From: Rhodoferax sp. | Lineage (GTDB): Bacteria > Pseudomonadota > Gammaproteobacteria > Burkholderiales > Burkholderiaceae_C | Assembly (NCBI RefSeq): GCF_028689295.1 | Contig: NZ_JAQTWL010000005.1 | Location: 18,579 to 82,578, forward strand | Length of the DNA stretch: 64,000 nt | Reading direction: 5' to 3' | Part shown: positions 8,068-15,521 of the stretch, piece after piece | Position numbering within the stretch: the stretch's first letter is position 1 | How the letters are laid out: every line of letters begins with the position of its first letter | Notes under the pieces: model-generated | What the model was told of the DNA's origin: nothing | Seen by the model: only the letters and a program-made list of their open reading frames with translations | Database searches by the model: none | Program-made: the position numbers and the translations under genes

Positions 8068-9513
8068 TCACTTGTACAACCTGATTTCGGTGGTCAGCGA
8101 GGATAGAGTTGTGATTCCGCCGAATTCGAGATATAGCTCTTTGTCGCCGGAGACATTGGCTCGCGTTTGCATGAGAAAGCGCCCGACCGCTTTTTTGGCC
8201 GCTGGACGGCAATTTCCACCGGCTGCAGAACATTGCACAATCAGAACATTCAATACCCGCCGCTCCGCCGTCTTGTAAGGCGCGCCTTGGCCGGTGGGCG
8301 GTGTGACGTTTTGGGTATAAGGTGTTCCTGTCGCGGGGTAGGGGGGTGTCACGGCTGTTCGCTCGCGGAGCTCGCTGGGAGGCAAGGGGTTTGGGGGGGT
8401 GGGTTCAGGGAGGACGGGGGCTCGCGCGGGGATAGGCGCGCCCTCAGGCCTGTTGAACGCCCATGCCACGCCATGATTATCGACAGTCAGGATGTCGGGA
8501 TTAGTCGTGGTGTGCACGGTGGTGGCTGTCTGCTTCAGGGGTGGCGGACTCATCCAGTCCGCTACGACTGCTGTCGTATCCTTAGGCTCTGGTTTCCACC
8601 TGAAACCCCTGACGTTCACATCCGGCGGAGCTGTGGTCGGCTCGCACTGGGATGCCGAGGGATAATCACCAAAACGCGAATCAAGCGCGCCCAGCAGAGG
8701 ACCGGTGCTGATCCCGGTATTGGTATAGACCGTGTTCGCAGTGGCCACTGACAATAACGTCTCGCCCCGGCATACATAGGGGCGGAACTCGTTGGCACTG
8801 GTGACGCTGCAGGGGGGCGTGGTGGCAAGCGGGTCGATCCAATACAGCGTCCCAGGACCAATTGGATTCGTCTCCGACGCCTTGTACGCCTTTCCGAGCT
8901 CATAGCCGCACATACCACCGGGGGTTACGTCAGGGCACTTCCTGTAATCGATCGCGCACATGGCCAGCGGTGTGACAGCCACCCGGTAAAACCCCGCCAC
9001 TGCAAACCCGTAGGCGCCGGTCCAAGTGTTGCCAAATAAGCGTGCGAAAAAAGTGGTGAGGGTTCCGAGATCGCTGCTTTTATCTCGCTTTGTATCGACT
9101 TTGAGAAAAGTCTTGTCTGCGGCCTGCGTATCAGACGCAATGGTGCTTGCCTGTCGCCATTCACATCCTGGCCTATCCTCGGGGCAATTGTTGACGAAGA
9201 TCATGGCATCCGTGATCACAATGCCACTACTTCCCTTGAACGAGAACTTTGTGTCATTCTGCAACCCAATCGCCTTAACCGTGGCAATGGCCTGTGTGAC
9301 ACCACTTAGCTTTTGATTGAGGTCCTTGGCGCCCGCCAAAGCGGCCGCATCGGCCGCGTTTTGCAGCTCGGTGCGCACCACGTAGGTGCGCCCCAGGTCG
9401 AACACCAGGGCCATGAAGCCAAATAGCACCAGCAGCGAAAGCGCAAATGCGATGGCCATTGCGCCCCGCTGGCGCTGGGTAAGCGTCGCTTTCAAGCGTG
9501 TGACTGCATTCAT
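8068..9513 (-). CDS. tadG: TadG-like pilus-associated protein with Pro-rich domain
   Basis: The 481-aa product begins MNAVTRLKATLTQRQRGAMA and has the TadG/TadE_like hydrophobic segment (about residues 17-45) followed by VVRTELQNAADAAALAGAKD, the standard TadG N-terminal region. The remainder is a large exported domain with many Cys residues, then a Pro/Thr-rich stretch (about 365-420, including LPEPTPPNPLPPSE), then a globular C-terminus. Most TadG proteins carry a vWA domain; I do not see a clear MIDAS motif here. It lies in the middle of the tad operon with short gaps on both sides. Confidence 0.8.
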   Translation of the reverse strand: MNAVTRLKATLTQRQRGAMAIAFALSLLVLFGFMALVFDLGRTYVVRTELQNAADAAALAGAKDLNQKLSGVTQAIATVKAIGLQNDTKFSFKGSSGIVITDAMIFVNNCPEDRPGCEWRQASTIASDTQAADKTFLKVDTKRDKSSDLGTLTTFFARLFGNTWTGAYGFAVAGFYRVAVTPLAMCAIDYRKCPDVTPGGMCGYELGKAYKASETNPIGPGTLYWIDPLATTPPCSVTSANEFRPYVCRGETLLSVATANTVYTNTGISTGPLLGALDSRFGDYPSASQCEPTTAPPDVNVRGFRWKPEPKDTTAVVADWMSPPPLKQTATTVHTTTNPDILTVDNHGVAWAFNRPEGAPIPARAPVLPEPTPPNPLPPSELRERTAVTPPYPATGTPYTQNVTPPTGQGAPYKTAERRVLNVLIVQCSAAGGNCRPAAKKAVGRFLMQTRANVSGDKELYLEFGGITTLSSLTTEIRLYK

Positions 9514-9542
9514 GGTTTTGCTCCTGCTGCTGTGCCTGGCGC

Positions 9543-9842
9543 TCAGTCGCCTGTCAGCGCGCCGCCAATGTTGATGATCTCAAATGTCTTGGGTGGCGAC
9601 TTGAAGGATTCGTGGTAGCGGTCCTGCGCGGCGGCGCCGGCCTGGCCGTCGATGCCGAGCACCGGGTCGCGGTTGGCTGACGCATTCGGGTTGAGCGTCT
9701 GGGCGGCGCGTGCCTGGCGCACCGCGTTGCCAAAGTTGGCATCGAGCACCGGGGTGGTGCTGGCGCAGGCCGTCAGCAGCGCCGCACACGCGGCGGCAGT
9801 CAATGCACCGCCAAAGCGGGTGGGGAAAAGTGTGTGTGTCAT
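9543..9842 (-). CDS. small Tad-locus lipoprotein
   Basis: The 99-aa protein has a lipoprotein signal peptide with lipobox LLTAC (Cys about residue 26) and a short mature domain containing DANFGNAVRQARAAQTLNPN and ending EIINIGGALTGD. Small lipoproteins of this kind follow the secretin in betaproteobacterial tad loci. A CpaD/TadD-like accessory or RcpB-like role is possible but not shown by motif. It is 11 bases downstream of rcpA. Confidence 0.75.
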   Translation of the reverse strand: MTHTLFPTRFGGALTAAACAALLTACASTTPVLDANFGNAVRQARAAQTLNPNASANRDPVLGIDGQAGAAAQDRYHESFKSPPKTFEIINIGGALTGD

Positions 9843-9853
9843 GATGAAACTCC

Positions 9854-11407
9854 TTACTTGACTTCCATGCCACCGGTGGCATTGATCGGGGCCGCATTGG
9901 CCGGGGCGCTGCGCTTGTCGGCCGGAATGTCTTCATGGCCCGAGCCTTCTAGCTTGTTGCCTAAAAAGAACTCGCTACGGTTGGGCGGCGTAAAGCTGTC
10001 GGTCGGCAGGCTGTAGTTGGGGTCCAGCGGCTTGATCAGGCGCGGCGTGATGACAAACATCAACTCGCTGCGGTCGCCCTGGAATTCGCTGCTGCGAAAC
10101 AGCGCGCCCAGCACCGGCACTTCACCCAGGCCGGGCACCCGGTCCACCGCCTGCTTTACGTTGTTTTTGATCAGGCCGGCAATGGCCAAGCTTTGCCCAT
10201 CCATCAACTGCACCGAGGTTTGCGCACGCCGGGTGGTGAAGCTCGGCAAAATCGCCGTGACACCCCCGATGGTGGTGAAGGGGGAACCGGTCTGCGACAG
10301 CTCCGACACCTCGGGCGCCACCTTCAGGTGAATGCGCCCGCCCTCCAGCACGGTGGGCGTGAACTTGACGCCCACGCCATATTCTTTTTCTTCCAGCGTG
10401 ATGGTGGTGCCACCTGCATCGTTGGTGCGCCCCACCGGGATGAATATCTTGCCTCCCGCCAGGAAGCTGGCCTCTTGCCCGCTGATGGCGACCAGGTTGG
10501 GCTCGGCCAGGATTTTGATCAGGCCATCGTTCTTCTCAAGATCAACTGAGAGACCGTTCGTGCCGTTCTTGATGGCACTGAACAGACCGGCACCGCCACT
10601 CAACAGATTGGAGCCAATGCCATACACCCAGCTGCCGTTGGTTTGTGTGGCGTTGAATTGGGCGCCCATCTTGTCCATCAACGTCTTGGACACCTCGGCC
10701 ACCTTCACCTCCAGCATGACCTGCTGGGCTTCGGCAATCTGCAACAGGTTCACCACCTTGGCACTGGCCGCGCCTGCGCCACCGCTGGTGCTGCTCACCT
10801 GGAGCTTGGTGCCGGGTGCCACCTTGGCGTCGCCGGCGACGATGGGAAGATCAATACTCTTGTTCACGTCTCGCACGAAGGCGTTGGCAATGTCTTCGGC
10901 CGCCTTGGCCTTGACGGCGCTGGAGACCGTGCCGGTCAGAATGACCGAATCCGCCGCAGGGCGCACCCTGATGCCCTTTTCGCCAGGCAGCAGCTCATGA
11001 ATCTTGGCCTCCATGCGCGCCACGTCGATGTTCACGTTGACATCGATCGCCGTGGGGCCGGCGCCCTTGCGCCAGATGATCAGGTTGGTCGAACCGTAGG
11101 TCTTGCCCAGCAGGTAGAGTTCGGTCGAACTGATCAGGGTGACGTCGGCCACGGTCGGGTTGCCGACCGAAATGCGCGTGATGGCCGAGGGCAGCCGCAT
11201 CATGGTGGACTTGCCGATGGTCAGGTTCAGCGCCGGCCCGACCGTGGACAGATCGGTGTTGACCTCAGCTGCCACCGGGGTGGCTTTGGTCGCGGTGGTG
11301 CCCTTGATCACGGCGGGCGCTTGCGCCAGCGCAGTGGTTGCGGCCAGCGCGGCAGCCATGGCCACACAGAGGGAAGCCGACAGGGGGGTGTGCAAAAGGT
11401 TTTTCAT
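9854..11407 (-). CDS. rcpA: RcpA/CpaC outer-membrane secretin of Flp pilus
   Basis: The 517-aa product from the ATG at 11407 has a signal peptide (MKNLLHTPLSASLCVAMAAA, cleavage near ALAQA). A pilus N-domain follows (TIGKSTMMRLPSAITRISVG, STELYLLGKTYGSTNLIIW), then a BON-like segment (IRVRPAADSVILTGTVSSAV) and a C-terminal secretin domain (VGVKFTPTVLEGGRIHLKVA, RVPGLGEVPVLGALFRS, ELMFVITPRLI). It forms the outer-membrane pore for Flp pili. The start is set by the signal peptide; 10 bases separate it from rcpC. Confidence 0.95.
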   Translation of the reverse strand: MKNLLHTPLSASLCVAMAAALAATTALAQAPAVIKGTTATKATPVAAEVNTDLSTVGPALNLTIGKSTMMRLPSAITRISVGNPTVADVTLISSTELYLLGKTYGSTNLIIWRKGAGPTAIDVNVNIDVARMEAKIHELLPGEKGIRVRPAADSVILTGTVSSAVKAKAAEDIANAFVRDVNKSIDLPIVAGDAKVAPGTKLQVSSTSGGAGAASAKVVNLLQIAEAQQVMLEVKVAEVSKTLMDKMGAQFNATQTNGSWVYGIGSNLLSGGAGLFSAIKNGTNGLSVDLEKNDGLIKILAEPNLVAISGQEASFLAGGKIFIPVGRTNDAGGTTITLEEKEYGVGVKFTPTVLEGGRIHLKVAPEVSELSQTGSPFTTIGGVTAILPSFTTRRAQTSVQLMDGQSLAIAGLIKNNVKQAVDRVPGLGEVPVLGALFRSSEFQGDRSELMFVITPRLIKPLDPNYSLPTDSFTPPNRSEFFLGNKLEGSGHEDIPADKRSAPANAAPINATGGMEVK

Positions 11408-11417
11408 GGTCTTTTCC

Positions 11418-12263
11418 TTAAAATTCTGCGGTTGCTTTTTGCAGGCCACGGATCACTTCCACGCGGTCTTTGGGTTCTTCGGCCGGTTTTGTGGCCACGG
11501 GCTTGGGCGGGGACCGCCGTACCACCTTTTTGACCGGAGCCGACGCGGCGGCAGCCACCGGAGCCGGTGGCTCGGCGGAAAACAGGTTTTGCTGGCGCAC
11601 GCCGTCAGTGGCGGCATCCTGGGTGTCAACCTGGTTGCGCAGAATCAGCGACAGCGTGCCGATGTTGCGTGCCAGGTCGATTTTTTCGGCCTGCTCTGGC
11701 GTGACCTCCAGCGTCACGGCATTGACCACTTTGGGTTTGGTTTCGTCGGGCCGCTGCGCCTCTTGCGCAATGGCGAGCACCATGATGCGCTCCAGCACCA
11801 CCCGTGACATCGGTTTTTCGCGTTCATCCCTGAAGTTGACCAGCAGATCGACAAAGCTGCCAGGCGCCAGGAAACCGGCCACGCCCACCACCTCGTTGAC
11901 CTTGACAGTGATGGCGCGGTGCCCTGCCTTGATCACCGAGTCGAGCCCGGCCTTGGTGCCCTCGGGGGCCAGCTTGGGCGCCAGCACCGGTTCGCCCTTG
12001 AAGATACTGCTGCGCACCACGCGGCCCTCCACTTTCTTGGGGTCGTCAAAGGCGCCCTCTGGCACCGCACCCTTGGGCCACTGCACCGACTGCAACATGG
12101 TGGGCGAGATGGCCTGGCCAAGTTCCAAGTCGCGTGAGGCGACCAGCACCGTGGTGTTGTCGGTGGCGGCCTGCTGACCCATCCAGCGGGCGGCCAGCAA
12201 CACCGCCGCGATGCCCAACAGCACCGACAGGGCCAGCATGATGATTGCACGTTTGCTCTTCAT
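11418..12263 (-). CDS. rcpC: RcpC/CpaB, periplasmic Flp pilus assembly protein
   Basis: The 281-aa protein has one N-terminal membrane anchor (IIMLALSVLLGIAAVLLAAR) and a SAF domain (VLVASRDLELGQAISPTMLQ). The CpaB/RcpC C-terminal domain follows (AGHRAITVKVNEVVGVAGFL), with a Lys/Pro-rich tail. RcpC is thought to couple the secretin to the periplasm or peptidoglycan and to gate pilus passage. The ATG at 12263 lies one base after the stop of the upstream ATPase gene. Confidence 0.93.
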   Translation of the reverse strand: MKSKRAIIMLALSVLLGIAAVLLAARWMGQQAATDNTTVLVASRDLELGQAISPTMLQSVQWPKGAVPEGAFDDPKKVEGRVVRSSIFKGEPVLAPKLAPEGTKAGLDSVIKAGHRAITVKVNEVVGVAGFLAPGSFVDLLVNFRDEREKPMSRVVLERIMVLAIAQEAQRPDETKPKVVNAVTLEVTPEQAEKIDLARNIGTLSLILRNQVDTQDAATDGVRQQNLFSAEPPAPVAAAASAPVKKVVRRSPPKPVATKPAEEPKDRVEVIRGLQKATAEF

Positions 12264-12264
12264 T

Positions 12265-13593
12265 TCATTCTCCTTGATTAACGGTCGGGCTGGTTTTGAC
12301 CTGTGCCAACGGGTCGTTACCACCAAAATAATTGGCCCACGCCCAGTCCAGCAATTCGGGTGTCATGCGCGGGGGCTCTTCCAGGTAACGCGCGAGGTCG
12401 GCAATCTTGCTGATCACATCGAACGGCAGGCTCGGCAGATAGGGCATGAGGTTGCGCATGTGCAGCGTGTTGACCAGGTAGTCGATGCCGGCCGCATCGG
12501 GCGGCACGCCGCTGCGCGCGCAGGCTTGCGCCACCACGGCGCGGTAACTTTGCGCGTTCATGGGGAGCAAGTGAATCTTGTAACCCAGGCGCCGGGCAAA
12601 GGCCGGATCCACCAGCTCTTCGGGTGCCAGGTTGGACGAAAACACCACGCGCACGTCAAACGGTACGCTGAACTTGGTGCCGGTATTGAGCGCCAGGTAA
12701 TCCACACGGCGGTCCAGCGGCACGATCCAGCGGTTCATCAACTCATGCGGGCTAACCCGCTGGCGGCCAAAATCGTCCACCACGAAGATGCCGTTGTTGG
12801 CCTTCATTTGTGGTGGCGCAATGTGCAGGCGGGTGTGCGGGTCGTAGGCCAGGTCGAGCATTTCCAGGGTGAGCTCGCCACCGGCAATCACCACGGGCCG
12901 CTCGACAAGCACCCAGCGGCCGTCGAGTGGCGCCGCGCGTGCCAAGCCGTGCGCGGGCGTGATGGCCACGGGTGCCAGTTGATGCACCACCGGGTCATAG
13001 ACCTGAATCACCTCGCCGTCCACATACACGGCATGCGGCACCAGAATGTGGCCCTCCAGCGTCTTGACCAGGTGCTCGGCCAGATAGGTCTTGCCGCTGC
13101 CGCTGGCGCCGTAAAGGTAAATGGTCTTGCCCGAATTGAGCGCACTGCCCAGCGTGGGCAGCATGGCCGGGTCGATCACCAGGTCGCCCATCGCCTGCTG
13201 CAGGCGCGCGGCGCGCACGGGCGCCAGATGCTGGCTTTGTTCGCCCACCCGGGCCACGTAATCGGGCAGGGTGACCGGCGCCGGGCCGACGTAATTGCAT
13301 TTTTCATAGGCCAGCCGGGCCTGGCGCTGGCCGGCGTCGGTCAGGGCATAGCTGACATCGCCTTCGAGCGCGCCGCGGCGCGGCACTTCGAGCAGACCGA
13401 GCTTGCGCATGTTCGTCAGCAAGTCATCGACAGCCGGCACGGGCATGCCCAACTGTTGCGCAATCTGCACCAGCTTGAGCTCACCCAGCCGCGCAAAGTG
13501 GCGCAGCGCCAGGTCGGTCAAAAAGGCAGCGGGCAAGCTGGCCGCCTCCGCCTCCGCCTGCGAGGGCAATGGGGTGTGTAACAGATCATCCAT
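12265..13593 (-). CDS. winged-helix plus AAA+ ATPase inside the tad locus
   Basis: The 442-aa product combines an N-terminal winged helix-turn-helix (about residues 24-90: LVQIAQQLGMPVPAVDDLLT and ALTDAG) with a C-terminal AAA+ module. Motifs are Walker A GASGSGKT (162-169), Walker B FVVDDFG (270-276), sensor-1 VVFSSN (317-322) and an Arg-finger region FARRLG (332-337). No signal peptide or membrane segment is present, so it is cytoplasmic. It is tightly packed between tadV and rcpC but is not one of the classical Tad proteins. It may remodel or regulate pilus assembly, or act as a DNA-binding ATPase regulator. Function unknown; the fold assignment is firm. Confidence 0.8.
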   Translation of the reverse strand: MDDLLHTPLPSQAEAEAASLPAAFLTDLALRHFARLGELKLVQIAQQLGMPVPAVDDLLTNMRKLGLLEVPRRGALEGDVSYALTDAGQRQARLAYEKCNYVGPAPVTLPDYVARVGEQSQHLAPVRAARLQQAMGDLVIDPAMLPTLGSALNSGKTIYLYGASGSGKTYLAEHLVKTLEGHILVPHAVYVDGEVIQVYDPVVHQLAPVAITPAHGLARAAPLDGRWVLVERPVVIAGGELTLEMLDLAYDPHTRLHIAPPQMKANNGIFVVDDFGRQRVSPHELMNRWIVPLDRRVDYLALNTGTKFSVPFDVRVVFSSNLAPEELVDPAFARRLGYKIHLLPMNAQSYRAVVAQACARSGVPPDAAGIDYLVNTLHMRNLMPYLPSLPFDVISKIADLARYLEEPPRMTPELLDWAWANYFGGNDPLAQVKTSPTVNQGE

Positions 13594-13604
13594 GATGCTT
13601 GCTT

Positions 13605-14210
13605 TCAGAAATTGACCAGCGGGGCATGGCCGCTGAAAATCCACGCGCCGTAGGCCAGCAGGCCGCCAGCCATGGCAAGCGCGTAAGGCATGCGGTCAGC
13701 GGACTGGGTGGCAGGGTCAAAGCTGGCCGCCGTGCCGGGCACCAACTGACTGAGCGCAGTCACCACATTGAACAGAACCAGTTGCGTTTTGCGCACCCAG
13801 ACCATGCGCACCATGGCCAGCACGCCGCCCGTGACCAAAATGAATAGCGCCACATCGATGGCCGTGGCCGGGCCGACAAAGCTGCCAATGCCGGCCATCA
13901 GCTTGACATCGCCGGCGCCCATGGCGCGCAGGAGATAAAACGGTAAGAAGACGGCCAGCCCGGTGAGCGCCCCCAGCAATGCGCCTTGGGCCCCCAGCGC
14001 ACTGGGGTAGGATGTCAGCAGCCCGGTGCCACGAAGCCAGATTTGCGGGCCGATGAGGTTGATGAAAAGGCCAGCGCCCAGCGCCAGCAAAACGAGCGCA
14101 TTGGGAATGCGCCGCTGCCGCAGGTCGAACACCACGGCGGCGAGCACCAGCAGCACCAGAGCGGTAAGGCCTATGGCCTGCCATGCTTCTGGAACGATAT
14201 TGAACTGCAT
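13605..14210 (-). CDS. tadV: TadV/CpaA prepilin peptidase
   Basis: This 201-residue polytopic A24 aspartyl peptidase processes Flp and TadE/F leaders. The two catalytic Asp motifs are FDLRQRRIPN (near residue 30) and GAGDVKLMAGIG (about residue 100), separated by hydrophobic helices. The ATG at 14210 is chosen over the open frame to 14264 because it gives the short N-terminus usual for TadV; AGAAGG lies upstream on the minus strand. It lies just downstream of the pilin genes it would process. Confidence 0.93.
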   Translation of the reverse strand: MQFNIVPEAWQAIGLTALVLLVLAAVVFDLRQRRIPNALVLLALGAGLFINLIGPQIWLRGTGLLTSYPSALGAQGALLGALTGLAVFLPFYLLRAMGAGDVKLMAGIGSFVGPATAIDVALFILVTGGVLAMVRMVWVRKTQLVLFNVVTALSQLVPGTAASFDPATQSADRMPYALAMAGGLLAYGAWIFSGHAPLVNF

Positions 14211-14284
14211 TTGGTGCCCTTCTACTTTCTTATGTTTGGTACTAACCGGACGAACCGGAATCATTCAAAAATCAATTCAAGGAC

Positions 14285-14443
14285 TCAGTGCCCCTTCACA
14301 GCAGCAATCACCTTGGCAGTCCAGTTGGACCAGCTCTGTGCATTCGCTTCCCCGGTAGCACCGACCCCCACGATGATGGCGACGGCGATCAAGGTGGCGA
14401 GCAGGGCGTATTCAATGGAGGTGACACCGCGTTGGTATTTCAT
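14285..14443 (-). CDS. flp1: Flp/Fap pilin subunit 1, 52 aa
   Basis: A short leftward gene starts at the ATG at 14443 and encodes MKYQRGVTSIEYALLATLIA followed by a hydrophobic helix and a polar C-terminus ending AAVKGH. The GVTSIEYALLA box with Glu-5 and Tyr after the expected cleavage site is the Flp signature. The short leader is of the type processed by TadV. It has no Cys, unlike the second pilin upstream. It lies between flp2 and tadV. Confidence 0.9.
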   Translation of the reverse strand: MKYQRGVTSIEYALLATLIAVAIIVGVGATGEANAQSWSNWTAKVIAAVKGH

Positions 14444-14509
14444 GGCAGGAAGTTCGTAGAAAATGGCGTCGATTGCAAGCTGTCATGAAAACAACAGAGT
14501 GATCCGCCA

Positions 14510-14556
14510 CCCCGTAACGGCAGGTGCTGGCACTTGGCTTCATCACCGTAACGGGG
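14510..14556 (-). repeat. paired palindromes between the two flp genes
   Basis: Two copies of the 9-bp palindrome CCGTAACGG occur at 14512-14520 and 14546-14554, extended outward as CCCCGTAACGG and CCGTAACGGGG. In leftward RNA the two 11-mers can pair at 10 of 11 positions around a 25-base loop. The element lies between flp2 and flp1, so it could be an mRNA-processing hairpin, an attenuator setting pilin ratios, or a two-site operator. No U-run follows it, so a simple intrinsic terminator is unlikely. Confidence 0.5.
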
Positions 14557-14568
14557 TAGCGAGTCGAA

Positions 14569-14760
14569 TTACGCGCATACAGCTGCGGACCATATTTTTT
14601 TTGCAATGTCGCAAAATAGTGAATTCAAGTTCGTGCCCAGTTGGGTCGCACCAACAATGAGGGCTACAGCAACCAGCGAAGCAAGTAGCCCATATTCAAT
14701 CGCCGTCACGCCCCCCTCGTCACGCATGAAGCGGCGGGTGGCAAGTACAAATTTTTCCAT
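14569..14760 (-). CDS. flp2: Flp/Fap pilin subunit 2, 63 aa, Cys-containing tail
   Basis: The product starts MEKFVLATRRFMRDEGGVTA and carries the Flp box GGVTAIEYGLLASLVAVALI. After cleavage it leaves a mature pilin ending in SLFCDIAKKIWSAAVCA, with two cysteines that could form an intrachain disulfide. The ATG at 14760 is preceded by CAGGAG on the minus strand. It is the first gene of the tad operon, with about 185 bases of non-coding sequence upstream where the operon promoter should lie. Confidence 0.9.
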   Translation of the reverse strand: MEKFVLATRRFMRDEGGVTAIEYGLLASLVAVALIVGATQLGTNLNSLFCDIAKKIWSAAVCA

Positions 14761-14944
14761 GATGACACTCCTGTTAAGTTGAACATTGGCCACTCACCAT
14801 GAGCGGTCAAACACTTTGAGAGTCCGCTGCACCCTTGTAGAAATTTCCCATCAGGAATTGCACTCCTTCGAACTCGCAGGGCTATTTTTGGCATCCTGAG
14901 AAAATCAGAATTGATAATTCGCATGGGTTTCTACAATTCGTTAC

Positions 14945-15517
14945 ATGGAATCGACTGTTCACGATCAAAAGGCCCTGTTTTGCAGGAAAAAAGCATCAGC
15001 GCCCGTTGTGAACGCGCCCACACGCCTGCAAGGTTTGCCAGCTTTGGTGAATGGCCATACCCGGATGTTGGTGCTGGGCAGCTTTCCCAGTGCCACGTCG
15101 CTGGTGCGCCGGCAGTATTACGCCCATCCGCAAAATTCCTTCTGGCGGCTCCTGCAAGCGCTTTGGCCTGCCAGCCCGCTGCCCGGTGCCGACAGTTACG
15201 CCCAGCGATGTGACTGGCTGCTGGACAAGGGATTGGGCCTGTGGGATGTGTATGCGTCTTGCGAGCGCCAAGGCAGCCTGGACAGTGCCATCCGCCAGCC
15301 GCAGGACAACGACCTGGCTGGTTTGCTGCGCCGCTGTCCCGAACTGCGGCTGATTGCGCACAACGGCGGCGAGAGTTTTCGGCATGCGCGCTTGACCCGC
15401 ACGCTGGGCCTGCCGGTGCATCGCCTGCCCTCCACCAGTCCGGCCAATGCCAGTTGGTCTTTCGAGCGCAAACTGGTGGCTTGGCGCGAGGCGGTGGGGC
15501 TGGCCGGTCTACTGTGA
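14945..15517 (+). CDS. DNA-deoxyinosine (hypoxanthine) glycosylase, UDG family 6
   Basis: The product resembles the hypoxanthine-DNA glycosylase branch of the uracil-DNA glycosylase superfamily, which removes deaminated bases. Visible are motif I region MLVLGSFPSATSLVRRQYYA, the following HPQNSFW, the central LGLWDVYASCERQGSLDSAI, LIAHNGGESFRHA, and the terminal motif LPSTSPANASWSFERK. The start is uncertain: no ribosome site is seen at 14945, and an in-frame GTG at 15008 would remove about 21 poorly conserved residues. It is a single gene, convergent with cusA (4-base gap). Confidence 0.85.
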   Translation: MESTVHDQKALFCRKKASAPVVNAPTRLQGLPALVNGHTRMLVLGSFPSATSLVRRQYYAHPQNSFWRLLQALWPASPLPGADSYAQRCDWLLDKGLGLWDVYASCERQGSLDSAIRQPQDNDLAGLLRRCPELRLIAHNGGESFRHARLTRTLGLPVHRLPSTSPANASWSFERKLVAWREAVGLAGLL

Positions 15518-15521
15518 CTGG

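Noticed and set aside
14527..14545. sigma-54-like TGGCAC-N5-TTCA on the plus strand
   Set aside because: Downstream element does not match TTGC and it points away from the flp genes.
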